Below the pieces are notes generated by a model. That model ran no database searches and was not told the origin of the DNA. It worked only from the letters and a program-made list of their open reading frames with translations. From an uncultured Oscillospiraceae bacterium (GTDB taxonomy: Bacteria > Bacillota > Clostridia > Oscillospirales > Oscillospiraceae): 64,000 bases of DNA. Positions 10,323-18,704 of the stretch are shown here, piece after piece (positions within the stretch are counted from its first letter, which is position 1; each line of letters opens with the position of its first letter). The stretch spans positions 124,001 through 188,000 of the forward strand of contig CALWXC010000001.1 in the NCBI GenBank assembly GCA_944385415.1. The letters run 5' to 3'. A program made the position numbers and the translations under genes.

Positions 10323-11159
10323 ATGGAAACCCTGGGTTATTACAACGGTACCATTGGAGAGCTGCATGAGATCAGCGTCCCCATGCTGGACCGGGTCTGC
10401 TACTTTGGCGACGGCGTCTACGACGCCACCTACGCCCATAACCATGTGATCTACTGCCTGGATGAGCATGTGGACCGCTTCTTTCATTCGGCGGCCCTGC
10501 TGCGCATGGAAATCCCCTGCACCAAAGAGGAACTGAAAACGTTGCTGTCCGATCTGGTGCGGAAAGTGGACAGCGGCGACCAGTTTGTCTATTGGCAGCT
10601 GACCCGTGGAACCGGCATCCGGAACCATCTGCCCACCGAGGGCCCCGGCAACCTGTGGGTCATGCTGCGGCCTGCCGAGGTCCAGGACACCTACGGCAAG
10701 CTGAACCTGATCACCCTGGAGGACACCCGGTTCCTCCACTGCAACATCAAGACGCTGAACCTGCTGCCCAACGTCATGGCGGCCCAGAAAACCCATGAGG
10801 CGGGCTGTGACGAGGCCATTCTCCATCGGGGCGACATGGTCACCGAGTGCGCCCACTCCAACGTCCATATCCTCAAGGACGGCGTATTCAAGACCCATCC
10901 CACGGACCATTTGATCCTGCCCGGCATCGCCCGTCAAAACCTGATTCGGGCCTGCAAGGCGTTGGGCGTCGCCGTGGACGAGACGCCGTTCACCGTGGCG
11001 GAGCTCTTCGACGCCGACGAGGTGATTGTGTCCTCCTCCGGCTCCTTCTGCATGGCTGCCGCCACCATTGATGGTAAGCCCGTGGGCGGCAAGGCCCCGG
11101 AAATCCTCAAAAAGCTCCAGGACTTCCTGGTGGCCGATTTCCAGGAAAAGACCAAGTAA
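10323..11159 (+). CDS. dat: D-amino-acid transaminase, class IV fold
   Basis: The 278-residue protein belongs to the fold-type IV PLP aminotransferases. It has YFGDGVYDATYAHN near residue 30, IKTLNLLPNVMAAQ with the PLP-binding lysine (IK), ECAHSNVHIL, and the phosphate-binding LPGIARQ. These fit D-alanine aminotransferase (making D-glutamate or D-alanine for peptidoglycan) better than branched-chain transaminase. The start at 10323 follows GGAGGAATGTCAG; the upstream ATG at 10302 overlaps that region. A strong hairpin follows the stop. 4-amino-4-deoxychorismate lyase is a less likely alternative. Confidence 0.8.
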   Translation: METLGYYNGTIGELHEISVPMLDRVCYFGDGVYDATYAHNHVIYCLDEHVDRFFHSAALLRMEIPCTKEELKTLLSDLVRKVDSGDQFVYWQLTRGTGIRNHLPTEGPGNLWVMLRPAEVQDTYGKLNLITLEDTRFLHCNIKTLNLLPNVMAAQKTHEAGCDEAILHRGDMVTECAHSNVHILKDGVFKTHPTDHLILPGIARQNLIRACKALGVAVDETPFTVAELFDADEVIVSSSGSFCMAAATIDGKPVGGKAPEILKKLQDFLVADFQEKTK

Positions 11160-11166
11160 ACGAATA

Positions 11167-11211
11167 CCCCCGCCGGTTTTTGTTGACAAACCGGCGGGGG
11201 TTTGTTATGAT
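11167..11211 (+). promoter_or_regulatory. dat terminator overlapping the queT promoter
   Basis: The hairpin CCCCCGCCGGTTT...AAACCGGCGGGGG (11167-11200) followed by TTTGTT terminates dat. The -35 TTGACA (11183-11188) lies in the loop and right arm of this hairpin. With a 17-base spacer it pairs with TATGAT (11206-11211). Terminator and promoter therefore share the same bases. Confidence 0.75.
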
Positions 11212-11232
11212 ATGCTCTGTTCCAAAATTGCA

Positions 11233-11276
11233 TAGACAGTTCGTGACCATCCTGTCGATAAACAAAACTAGGGACT
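11233..11276 (+). ncRNA. preQ1-I riboswitch
   Basis: GACAG (11235-11239) pairs with CTGTC around the loop TTCGTGACCATC. It is followed by the A-rich tail ATAAACAAAACTAGGGA, matching the preQ1 class I pseudoknot consensus. A queuosine-precursor transporter gene of the QueT family starts about 90 bases downstream. Between them, two further hairpins, including GGGCGAAAGTG/CACTTTGGCCC, may form the expression platform. Confidence 0.85.
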
Positions 11277-11367
11277 GCCGGCGCTCGGAAAGAGCGGCGG
11301 CGACTTTGAGATGGGCGAAAGTGTTTGCACTTTGGCCCGTCGTTGCATTTTAGGAGGAAACAACAAG

Positions 11368-11877
11368 ATGAAAAAACTCACCACCCGCGATCTGGCATTC
11401 TGCGGCGTTATCGCTGCGCTGTATGCCGTCATCACCCTGGCCATTGCACCCTTTGCCTACGGACCCATTCAATTCCGGATTTCCGAGGCCCTGTGCGTCC
11501 TGCCGTTCTTTGTGCCCGTCACGTCGCTGGGCCTGTTCGTCGGCTGCCTGGTGGCCAACCTGTTCTCCACGGTGACGACGCTGGATACTGTCATTGGCTC
11601 CGCCGCCACGCTGCTGGGCTGCCTGTGGACCGCCAAACTCCGCACCAAGTGGCTGACGCCCCTGCCCACAACCATCGTCAACGGCGTTATGGTGGGCGCC
11701 ATGCTGGCCGCCGTCTATACCCCCGACGCGTTCTGGCAGGGTTTTCTGGTGAACGGCTTGCAGGTGGCCGCCGGTGAGTTGGCCGTCATGGTGATTCTGG
11801 GCCTGCCCCTGGCTGTCTGGCTGGAGAAGTCCAAGGTCCTCAAGCGGCTGACCATCCAGGTCCGTACCTTTGCATAA
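11368..11877 (+). CDS. queT: QueT-family queuosine precursor transporter
   Basis: The 169-residue membrane protein starts at an ATG after TTAGGAGGAAAC. It has about five hydrophobic segments and the QueT features FGPIQFRISEAL-like (here YGPIQFRISEALCVLPFF) and GCLVANLFS. QueT proteins are S-components of energy-coupling-factor importers for queuosine precursors. The preQ1-I riboswitch just upstream strongly supports that substrate. No dedicated ATPase is adjacent, so it probably shares a general ECF module. A perfect hairpin after the stop ends the transcript. Confidence 0.9.
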   Translation: MKKLTTRDLAFCGVIAALYAVITLAIAPFAYGPIQFRISEALCVLPFFVPVTSLGLFVGCLVANLFSTVTTLDTVIGSAATLLGCLWTAKLRTKWLTPLPTTIVNGVMVGAMLAAVYTPDAFWQGFLVNGLQVAAGELAVMVILGLPLAVWLEKSKVLKRLTIQVRTFA

Positions 11878-11879
11878 CT

Positions 11880-11927
11880 ACAACAGGCCCGTTGCAGACG
11901 GTTTTCCTCTGCAATGGGCCTGTTGTA
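11880..11927 (+). terminator. Terminator after queT
   Basis: ACAACAGGCCC...GGGCCTGTTGT, with an inner GTTGCAGA/TCTGCAAT pairing, forms a long hairpin directly after the queT stop. Confidence 0.75.
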
Positions 11928-12075
11928 TATTATGGGGCGTATCGATGCTGTTCGCCCGATCAAGGGCCATGCAACGCAAATTTTCATGACCGCAACGGAA
12001 CGTTGACAGGAATAAAATCGTGATTGGTAGCACGCAACCAGTGGATTGTAGTATCATTTACCAGAGGTGATAAAT

Positions 12076-12423
12076 ATGGACATAGCAGAAAGACTGCAAG
12101 AACTGCGCAAGAAAGCAGGCTATTCACAAGAGCAAGTCGCTGAGCAATTGGGACTCTCCAGGCAAGCTGTTTCCAAATGGGAAAGCGGGCAGGGAAAGCC
12201 CGAGATTGACAATATAGTGAAGCTGATGGAGCTCTATGGTGTGAGTGCAGATTATATTCTGCTGGGGATTGAAAACAGTACGCCCACGCCTGCAACAGAA
12301 AAGAAAAAACTCAGCAAGGAATACAGAAGGGCTATCGGCTGTATTGCAATGATAGCAGCAACGGCGCTCATTACGGTACTATTTATTACCGCATTGGGAA
12401 TTTTGCAGAAATTCGGTATTTAA
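12076..12423 (+). CDS. XRE-family regulator with C-terminal membrane segment
   Basis: The 115-residue protein begins with a canonical XRE helix-turn-helix (residues about 5-58, GYSQEQVAEQLGLSRQAVSKW). A charged linker follows, then one hydrophobic segment at about residues 89-110 (IGCIAMIAATALITVLFITA). The ATG at 12076 has AGAGGTGATAAAT upstream. The layout suggests a membrane-tethered transcription regulator. It is 13 bases upstream of a small lipoprotein gene, probably a co-transcribed pair in which the lipoprotein is sensor, target or partner. The target genes are unknown. Base composition is more AT-rich than the surroundings, a possible sign of transfer. Confidence 0.75.
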   Translation: MDIAERLQELRKKAGYSQEQVAEQLGLSRQAVSKWESGQGKPEIDNIVKLMELYGVSADYILLGIENSTPTPATEKKKLSKEYRRAIGCIAMIAATALITVLFITALGILQKFGI

Positions 12424-12436
12424 GAAGGAGAAGCGT

Positions 12437-12700
12437 ATGGGACGAACGATTAAAATCAAGAAATTACTGCTTGCAGTACTGGCATTGAGCATGATTGCAA
12501 TGACAATGAGCGGATGCGTTTATGCAAACAATAAAAGCTGGGATGATATGACTGCTGAGGAACAGGAAGCGGTACGGCAGGAATTTTTTGAGGATATGGA
12601 AGAGGAGCTGGAAGCAAGTTCTTCCGAAAACCGGTTCGAGGAGCAGTTTTTGCGTTTTATTTTTGACAACGTGCAACAGGCGATGGAAGACGAAAATTAA
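12437..12700 (+). CDS. Small putative lipoprotein
   Basis: The 87-residue protein has a positively charged start, a hydrophobic signal (LLLAVLALSMIAMTM) and a lipobox-like MSGC, so it is probably anchored outside the membrane through Cys27. The rest is short and strongly acidic (DDMTAEEQEAVRQEFFEDMEEELE). I do not recognise a family. It starts 13 bases after the XRE regulator gene with an AGAAGGAG site, implying an operon. Its AT-rich codon use matches that regulator and differs from the neighbours. Confidence 0.65.
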   Translation: MGRTIKIKKLLLAVLALSMIAMTMSGCVYANNKSWDDMTAEEQEAVRQEFFEDMEEELEASSSENRFEEQFLRFIFDNVQQAMEDEN

Positions 12701-12770
12701 AAATGGGACCAGCAAATCCAGCTGCGCCGACCAACGATTGGAGGAACGGGCCACGCTTGTTTGCAAAAAT

Positions 12771-12798
12771 GCGCCGCTGTCCTGATGGACAGCGGCGC
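12771..12798 (-). terminator. Terminator of pta
   Basis: GCGCCGCTGTCC / GGACAGCGGCGC pair with a 4-base loop. On the minus strand the stem is followed by ATTTTTGC, so it ends the pta transcript. It could also block readthrough from the lipoprotein gene. Confidence 0.8.
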
Positions 12799-12819
12799 AA
12801 TGTGGTTATTGGGAATCCA

Positions 12820-13818
12820 TTAGGCCATGGCGGCGGTGATGATGGCCATGGTGTAGACCTCCTCGGCGTTGCAGCCGCGGGACAGGTCGTTGATGGGAGC
12901 GTTCAGACCCTGCAGAATGGGGCCGTAGGCGTCGAAGCCGCCCAGACGCTGGGCGATCTTATAGCCAATGTTGCCGGACTGAATCTCCGGGAAAATAAAG
13001 GTGTTGGCGTAGCCGGCCACCTTGGAGCCGGGGAACTTCAGCTGGCCGACAGTGGGGGACACGGCGGCGTCAAACTGCATCTCGCCGTCGATGGCGAACT
13101 CGGGAGCCATCTCCTTGGCCTTCTCGCAGGCAGTGCGGGCCAGATCCACGCCGGGGCCCTTGCCGCTGCCCTTGGTGGAGTAGCTCAGGAAGGCAACCTT
13201 GGGCTCGATGCCGAAGACCTTGGCAGTCTTGGCAGTCTCCACGCCAACCTCAGCCAGCTTGTCGGCAGCGGACAGAACCACATTGCCCTCCTTGTCCAGG
13301 GTGTCCTCGTAGGAGATGTTGATGGCGCAGTCGCCCATGGCCAGCATCTCGTCGCCGCGGCACATGATGAAGCAGGAGGAAACCAGGTGGGCGCCCTTCT
13401 TGGTCTTCACCAGCTGCAGAGCGGGACGGACGGTGTCGGCGGTGGAATAGGTGGCGCCGCCCAGCAGAGCGTCAGCCATGCCCATCTTCACCAGCATGGT
13501 GCCGAAGTAGTTGCCCTTGGACAGAGCGGCGCGGCACTCGTCGGCGGTCATCTTGCCCTTGCGCAGCTCCACCATGGTGTCCACCATCTTGTCCATGCCC
13601 TCATAGGTCAGGGGATCGAGAATCTCCAGGCCCTCGATGTCAAAGCCGCCCTTCTTGGCGTTGGCCTTGACCTCTTCCACATTGCCCACCAGGATGGGGG
13701 TCAGGAAACCACCCTGCTTCAGACGGGCAGCAGCCTCCAGGATACGGGCGTCGGGGCCCTCGGTGAAGACAATCTTGCGGGGGTTGGCCTTCAGGATCTC
13801 AATGAGATTTTCAAACAT
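12820..13818 (-). CDS. pta: Phosphate acetyltransferase
   Basis: The 332-residue cytoplasmic enzyme interconverts acetyl-CoA plus phosphate and acetyl phosphate plus CoA, and with acetate kinase yields ATP during fermentation. Family motifs visible are IVFTEGPDARIL, ADALLGGATYSTADTVRPAL, VDLARTACEKAKEM and SGNIGYKIAQRLGGFDAYGPILQGL. Length matches the short, single-domain Pta. The ATG at 13818 has GGAGGTACATTCCA upstream. No acetate kinase gene lies next to it in this window. Phosphotransbutyrylase is less likely given the Pta-specific C-terminus. Confidence 0.92.
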   Translation of the reverse strand: MFENLIEILKANPRKIVFTEGPDARILEAAARLKQGGFLTPILVGNVEEVKANAKKGGFDIEGLEILDPLTYEGMDKMVDTMVELRKGKMTADECRAALSKGNYFGTMLVKMGMADALLGGATYSTADTVRPALQLVKTKKGAHLVSSCFIMCRGDEMLAMGDCAINISYEDTLDKEGNVVLSAADKLAEVGVETAKTAKVFGIEPKVAFLSYSTKGSGKGPGVDLARTACEKAKEMAPEFAIDGEMQFDAAVSPTVGQLKFPGSKVAGYANTFIFPEIQSGNIGYKIAQRLGGFDAYGPILQGLNAPINDLSRGCNAEEVYTMAIITAAMA

Positions 13819-13901
13819 TGGAATGTACCTCCATTTTTTTACGGCGGCGGTGCAGCCGCTGAACTTACTGTTCACCATTATACATCGTTTTTTCCGCCGT
13901 C

Positions 13902-14774
13902 TCAACCGTCTGCCGTCAAAAACTTTGGAAAAAATGGCCGCTGGCGGGAATAAATGGTCAGCGGTTCACCGGTGAGGGGGTGGGGCAGCGTCAAAGAGAC
14001 AGCGCACAGCTGCTGGTGGGGTACGGTATCACTGCCGCCGCCGTAGTCCCGGTCCCCGAGAATGGGGCAGCCCAGGGCGGCACAATGGACGCGAAGCTGG
14101 TGGGTCCGGCCCGTCACCGGTTCCAGTTCCAGCAAACTCAGCCCGCCGCGTTCGTTCAGTACCCGATACCGGGTCACGGCAGCTTGACCGTCGGGATGGA
14201 CCTCCCGCAGCAGACTGCCGCCGTCCCGGCGGCGGATGGGCAGATCGATGATGCCGCTGGGTTCCGGCATGGAGCCGCGGACCGTGGCCTGGTATGTTTT
14301 GCGGAGTTGCCCGGCCCGCTGGGATTGGCACAGCAGCGCGTGAATGTGGGCGTGCTTGGCCAGCAGCACCACGCCGAAGGTGTCCCGGTCCAGCCGCGTC
14401 ACTACATGGACGCCGCAGGGCTGCTTTGTCCTGGAAAAGTACCCGGCCACGCCGTTGGCCAGGGTGCCTGTGTATCGGCTGGGGGAGGGATGGACCCACA
14501 GGCCCGGTCCCTTGTCCACGGCCAGCAGGGCTTCGTCTTCATATAAAATATCCAACGGCAGGTCCTGAGCGGGGAAGTCCGGCGGGTCCTCTGTCAGCAG
14601 GGCCGTCACCACATCGCCGGGCTGCACGGGGAAGTCTGTAAACACCGGTTCCCCGTTGACGCGGAAGACACTGCCGGTCTTCAAGGATTTGACCAGGGAC
14701 GAGGACAGGCCCAACTCCGTCCGCAGAAAGGACAGCAGGGGACCGGCCCGCCGGGCCGTACAGGTCAGCACCAT
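13902..14774 (-). CDS. RluA-family pseudouridine synthase
   Basis: The 290-residue protein has an N-terminal S4-like RNA-binding region (about residues 15-60) and the catalytic motif HVVTRLDRDTFGVVLLAK with the essential aspartate in RLD. It also has ELEPVTGRTHQLRVH and ILGDRDYGG. It isomerises uridine in rRNA or tRNA; the target (RluC/RluD/other) cannot be told from sequence. The ATG at 14774 is preferred because AAAGGAGG lies upstream; a GTG three codons earlier overlaps that site. Its 5' side is divergent from the downstream aminotransferase gene. Confidence 0.88.
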   Translation of the reverse strand: MVLTCTARRAGPLLSFLRTELGLSSSLVKSLKTGSVFRVNGEPVFTDFPVQPGDVVTALLTEDPPDFPAQDLPLDILYEDEALLAVDKGPGLWVHPSPSRYTGTLANGVAGYFSRTKQPCGVHVVTRLDRDTFGVVLLAKHAHIHALLCQSQRAGQLRKTYQATVRGSMPEPSGIIDLPIRRRDGGSLLREVHPDGQAAVTRYRVLNERGGLSLLELEPVTGRTHQLRVHCAALGCPILGDRDYGGGSDTVPHQQLCAVSLTLPHPLTGEPLTIYSRQRPFFPKFLTADG

Positions 14775-14880
14775 GGGCTGCACCTCCTTTTTTGCCCTTT
14801 AGTCTGCCACAGAACCGAAGAAAACGCAAGGGGCGGGGGCGGTTTCCGTCAGATTCCCCCGCAAATTGTGGGAAAACTGC

Positions 14881-14909
14881 TGGACAGGGCCGGGCAGTCA
14901 TGGTATACT
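14881..14909 (+). promoter_or_regulatory. Promoter of the aminotransferase gene
   Basis: TGGACA (14881-14886), a 17-base spacer and TATACT (14904-14909) lie about 70 bases before the ATG at 14978. Confidence 0.65.
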
Positions 14910-14977
14910 ATTTGGTAATCGCAGCATTTTTACACCGCCGGTTTGTGCGGTTTTGCATAGAGATAGGGGATTGAATC

Positions 14978-16168
14978 ATGCACATTTCACAACGGGTCCA
15001 GAACTGCGGACTTTCTCCCATGCGGAAATTTCACCCGCTGGCCGTGGAGGCCATGCGCCAGGGAAAACGCATCTACCATCTGAACATTGGTCAGCCGGAC
15101 ATTTCCACGCCCCAGGCGTTTTTTGACGCCATTCGGGAATCGCAGCCCCGGGTTTTGGAGTACGCCGCCTCCGCCGGTATGCCGGAGCTGCTGGCGGCGG
15201 TGCAGTGCTATTACGGCCGTTTGGGCGTGGCCTTGCAGGAGGATGACATTCTCATTACCAACGGCGGCAGCGAAGCCCTGCTGATGCTGATGCTGTCCAT
15301 TCTCGACGAGGGCGATGAAATCATTGTGCCTGAGCCGTTCTATCCCAATTATACCACCTTTATCCACGCCGCCGGCGGCGTGGTCTGCCCCGTGCCTACC
15401 AAGCCGGAGGAGGGCTACCGGTACGCCGACCGGGAGAAGTTCGAGAGCCGCATCAACGAGCGCACCCGTGCCATTTTGCTGACCACCCCCGGCAACCCCA
15501 CCGGAGTCGCCCTGACCCGGGAGGAAATGGCCATGTTCAAGGACTTGGCCAAGGAGCACAATCTGTATCTGATCTGCGACGAGGTCTACCGGGAGTTTGC
15601 CTACGAGACCGACGAGCTGCTCACCATGCTGTCCTTTGCCGACGCGGCGGACAATGTGGTAATTGTCGATTCCGTCTCCAAGCGGTTTTCCGCCTGCGGC
15701 GCCCGCGTCGGCGCTCTGGTGTCCCGGAACCGTACCCTCATGGATGAGTGTATGAAGTTCTGCCAGGGCCGTCTGTCCGTGGCCACCCTGGACCAGATCG
15801 GCGCCGCCGCCCTCTACGGCGTGGACCCCAGCTACTTCGCCGCCACCAAGGCCGAGTACAAGCGCCGCCGTGATACGGTGGTGCGGAAGCTGCGGGAAAT
15901 CCCCGGCGTCATCTGCGAGGAGCCCAAAGGCGCGTTTTATCTTATGGCCGCCCTGCCGGTGGACGATGCCGACCAGTTCCAGACGTTCCTGCTGGAGGAG
16001 TTTGCCGACAATCAGGAGACCGTCATGTTTGCCCCCGGCGAGAGCTTTTATGCAACCCCTGGCAAGGGTAAAAATGAAATCCGGATTGCCTACATCCTCA
16101 AGCAAGAGGATTTGGAACGGGCCATGGATTTGCTGGCCCTGGGCATCGAGGCGTACAACAAGCGATAA
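14978..16168 (+). CDS. Class I/II PLP-dependent aminotransferase (AspB-like)
   Basis: The 396-residue cytoplasmic enzyme has LNIGQPDISTP, NGGSEALLMLM, TTPGNPTG, ICDEVYREF and the PLP-lysine motif DSVSKRFSACGARVG, and ends with a FAPGESFY-type segment. These place it in the fold-type I family near aspartate or broad-range aminotransferases. The amino donor and acceptor cannot be fixed from sequence. It stands alone between its own promoter and a terminator. Confidence 0.85.
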   Translation: MHISQRVQNCGLSPMRKFHPLAVEAMRQGKRIYHLNIGQPDISTPQAFFDAIRESQPRVLEYAASAGMPELLAAVQCYYGRLGVALQEDDILITNGGSEALLMLMLSILDEGDEIIVPEPFYPNYTTFIHAAGGVVCPVPTKPEEGYRYADREKFESRINERTRAILLTTPGNPTGVALTREEMAMFKDLAKEHNLYLICDEVYREFAYETDELLTMLSFADAADNVVIVDSVSKRFSACGARVGALVSRNRTLMDECMKFCQGRLSVATLDQIGAAALYGVDPSYFAATKAEYKRRRDTVVRKLREIPGVICEEPKGAFYLMAALPVDDADQFQTFLLEEFADNQETVMFAPGESFYATPGKGKNEIRIAYILKQEDLERAMDLLALGIEAYNKR

Positions 16169-16172
16169 TCCC

Positions 16173-16200
16173 AAGCCGCCGCATCTGCGGCGGCTTTTTT
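16173..16200 (+). terminator. Terminator after the aminotransferase gene
   Basis: AGCCGCCGC / GCGGCGGCT with a short loop, followed by six T, lies directly after the stop codon and just before the ribosome-binding site of the exonuclease gene. Confidence 0.85.
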
Positions 16201-16213
16201 GAAGGAGTGTTCC

Positions 16214-16813
16214 ATGGAACGACTATTTACGACCTACGACACCATTCTGGTGGTGGACACGGAGACCACCGGTCTCCGCCCCCATCTGGACCATGTGGTG
16301 GAACTGGCCGCCGTGGCCGTCACGGCCCGGGACGGCAAACCCGCCGTCACCTCCGTCTATGACCAACTGCTGCGGCTCCCCGACGGCTGCGCCCTGCCCT
16401 GGTTTATCACCAAACTGACCGGCATCACCGAATCCATGCTCATCCGCGAGGGCATTGACCGCGCCCGGGGCTGCGACGACTTCGCCGCCATGGTCCGTTC
16501 CGGCCGGACCCTCCTGGCCGCCTACAACGCCCCCTTTGACCTGCGGTTTCTCCAATCCCTCCTCCGGGGCTATGGCGACGAGACGGTTCTGGCCCAGGCC
16601 GACGCCCTGGATGTTTTACAGGTTTTCCGCCGCCGCCGTCCCAAGCCCCACAAGCTGTGCCATGCCATCACTGCCTATGGTCTGGACGACTTCGCCTGCA
16701 ACAGCCACCGGGCCTCCGACGACGCCTTGGCCACCTGGATGGTTCTGGAAGCCATGGACCGGGAATGTCCCGACGTGGAACGGTATATTCGGCCTGCGGT
16801 AAAATTTTTGTAA
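16214..16813 (+). CDS. DnaQ-like 3'-5' exonuclease
   Basis: The 199-residue protein has the ExoI motif VVDTETTGL with the two metal-binding acidic residues, ExoII AYNAPFDLRFL, and ExoIII with HRASDDALATW (H-x4-D), the DEDDh pattern. It would degrade single-stranded DNA or RNA 3' ends or act in proofreading or repair. It is shorter than a polymerase III epsilon subunit fused to alpha. The ATG at 16214 follows GAAGGAGTGTTCC. It may be read with the upstream gene only through incomplete termination. Confidence 0.85.
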   Translation: MERLFTTYDTILVVDTETTGLRPHLDHVVELAAVAVTARDGKPAVTSVYDQLLRLPDGCALPWFITKLTGITESMLIREGIDRARGCDDFAAMVRSGRTLLAAYNAPFDLRFLQSLLRGYGDETVLAQADALDVLQVFRRRRPKPHKLCHAITAYGLDDFACNSHRASDDALATWMVLEAMDRECPDVERYIRPAVKFL

Positions 16814-16889
16814 AACGGTTTTTTTAAGGTACAATTTAATCACACTTGCTAGAATGATACGAAATGGGTGCCATCCGCTTTACATTTAC

Positions 16890-16927
16890 AATTTGTTGAC
16901 AAATTAGTGAGATACAGTGCCTATAAT
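16890..16927 (+). promoter_or_regulatory. Promoter and overlapping palindrome of the export operon
   Basis: The perfect inverted repeat AATTTGT-TG-ACAAATT (16890-16905) covers a -35 TTGACA (16896-16901). The -10 TATAAT is at 16922-16927, leaving an over-long 20-base spacer, as in promoters that need an activator or DNA distortion (MerR type). No regulator gene lies alongside. Confidence 0.6.
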
Positions 16928-16982
16928 AGGAACTGACAGTTTATGGGCCGCAGTGACTTGGCCCGGAAAGGATTTATGAATC

Positions 16983-18704
16983 ATGGGGATTCTCAAAAAG
17001 AAGCAGACGGACGGGACGGTGGCGGTGGAACCGGCGCCGTCTAAAAAACGTCTGCGGAAAATCATTGCCGCCGTCATTGTGCTGGCGCTGCTGGGCGGCG
17101 GCCTCCTGGCCTTCGGCGGCAGCGGCAAGAGCCAGGAGCGGCAGGCGGCGGAGTACACCACCGAGACCGTCACCCGGCAGGACATCACCACCGAGCTGTC
17201 CTACTCCGGCACGCTGGAACCGGCGGACTCCTACATCGTCACCGGGCTGGTGGCCGGTGAGATTCTCACGGCGGATTTTGAAGAGGGCGACACGGTGAAA
17301 AAGGATGATGTCCTCTACACCATCGACAGCTCCGACGCCGGCAACAGTCTGGAGCGGGCGGAAAACGCCGTGGCCCAGGCCCAGCGGTCCTATGACCAGC
17401 TGCTGGACAGCCTGGATGATTTGAGCATCCGCGCCAACACCGCCGGACAGGTGGTGGACCTGGCCGTGGAGGTGGGCGACGAGGTGACCATGGGCCAGAC
17501 CATTGCCACCCTCCGCGACAGCGCCACCATGACCATCGAGCTGCCGTTCCCCGCAGACGAGGCGGCCCTGTTTACCATCGGCCAGTCGGCCCAGGTGACG
17601 GTGGACGGCTCCTTTGAGACGGTCTATGGTACCGTGACGTCCATCAGCGCTTCGGACACGGTTCTCAGCGGCAACCGCATTGTCCGCAATGTGGAAATCA
17701 GCGTTTCCAACCCCGGCGCCATCACCAATACCACCACAGCCACGGCCACCGTCGGTACGTCGGCCTGTGCCCAAAGCGGCACCTTTGCCTATGCCGCCGA
17801 AAAGACCGTCACGGCCAAGGCTTCCGGCGAGGTAGCGTCCCTGTCGGTCCAGGAGGGCGATATGGTCTCCAAGGACCAGGTTCTGGTGGTCCTCTCCAGC
17901 GACAGCCTGGATGACCAGATTCAGAACGCCGCCGATCAGGTGGAGGACGCCAAGCTGAGCCTGGACAGCCAGCAGGACAGTCTGGACAACTATACCATTT
18001 CCTCTCCCATCGACGGCACCATTGTGGACAAGACGTACAAGCAGGGCGACAACGCCGAGGCGGGCAAGCAGCTTTGTACCATCTTCGACTTGAGCTATCT
18101 GACGTTTACCATGAACATTGACGAGCTGGATATCAGCCAGGTGGCCGTGGGCCAGAAGGTCCGCATCACCGCCGACGCTGTGGAGGGCCAGACCTTTGAG
18201 GGTACCGTCACCAAAGTCAGCATCAACGGCACCACCTCCGGCGGCGTCACGGCCTATCCCGTCACGGTGCGTATCGACAACACCGACGGTCTGCTGCCCG
18301 GTATGAACGTGGACGGCGCCATTGTGGTTTCGGAAAAGCAGGATGTGCTGGCTGTGCCGGTGGAGGCCGTGGAGCGGGGCAACCAGATTCTCGTGCAGAC
18401 CGGCGAGACCACCAGCGGAGACAAGGCCGTAGGCGAGAACGGCATTCCCGCAGGCTTTGCGTATGTGGAAGTCACCCTGGGCGAGACCAACGGCGAGTAC
18501 ATCGAGATCACCGACGGTCTCAGCGACGGCGATGTGATCGCCTACGTCCAGCCCACCTTTGAAGCATCCAGTCTGATGGACGAGATGTACGGCCCCATGG
18601 GGACAGAAACCATGGTGGTGGAGGCAGAACCCATGCCGGCCGGCGGCGGCGGACCCGGCGGCGGTGGTGGTGGAATGCCCGCAGGCGGCGGAGGCGGCTT
18701 CTGA
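16983..18704 (+). CDS. MacA/HlyD-type periplasmic adaptor of an ABC exporter
   Basis: The 573-residue protein has an N-terminal membrane anchor (about residues 27-46) after a basic tail. Lipoyl-like segments follow (VAGEILTADFEEGDTVKKDDVLYTI and, later, ASGEVASLSVQEGDMVSKDQ), then helical hairpin regions and beta-barrel repeats. The duplication of the lipoyl-like half makes it longer than typical MacA. The C-terminus is an extraordinary glycine-rich tail. It shares one base with the ATPase gene and forms a three-gene MacAB-type transport set with it. The exported molecule is unknown; in Gram-positives such systems export peptides or drugs. Confidence 0.85.
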   Translation: MGILKKKQTDGTVAVEPAPSKKRLRKIIAAVIVLALLGGGLLAFGGSGKSQERQAAEYTTETVTRQDITTELSYSGTLEPADSYIVTGLVAGEILTADFEEGDTVKKDDVLYTIDSSDAGNSLERAENAVAQAQRSYDQLLDSLDDLSIRANTAGQVVDLAVEVGDEVTMGQTIATLRDSATMTIELPFPADEAALFTIGQSAQVTVDGSFETVYGTVTSISASDTVLSGNRIVRNVEISVSNPGAITNTTTATATVGTSACAQSGTFAYAAEKTVTAKASGEVASLSVQEGDMVSKDQVLVVLSSDSLDDQIQNAADQVEDAKLSLDSQQDSLDNYTISSPIDGTIVDKTYKQGDNAEAGKQLCTIFDLSYLTFTMNIDELDISQVAVGQKVRITADAVEGQTFEGTVTKVSINGTTSGGVTAYPVTVRIDNTDGLLPGMNVDGAIVVSEKQDVLAVPVEAVERGNQILVQTGETTSGDKAVGENGIPAGFAYVEVTLGETNGEYIEITDGLSDGDVIAYVQPTFEASSLMDEMYGPMGTETMVVEAEPMPAGGGGPGGGGGGMPAGGGGGF

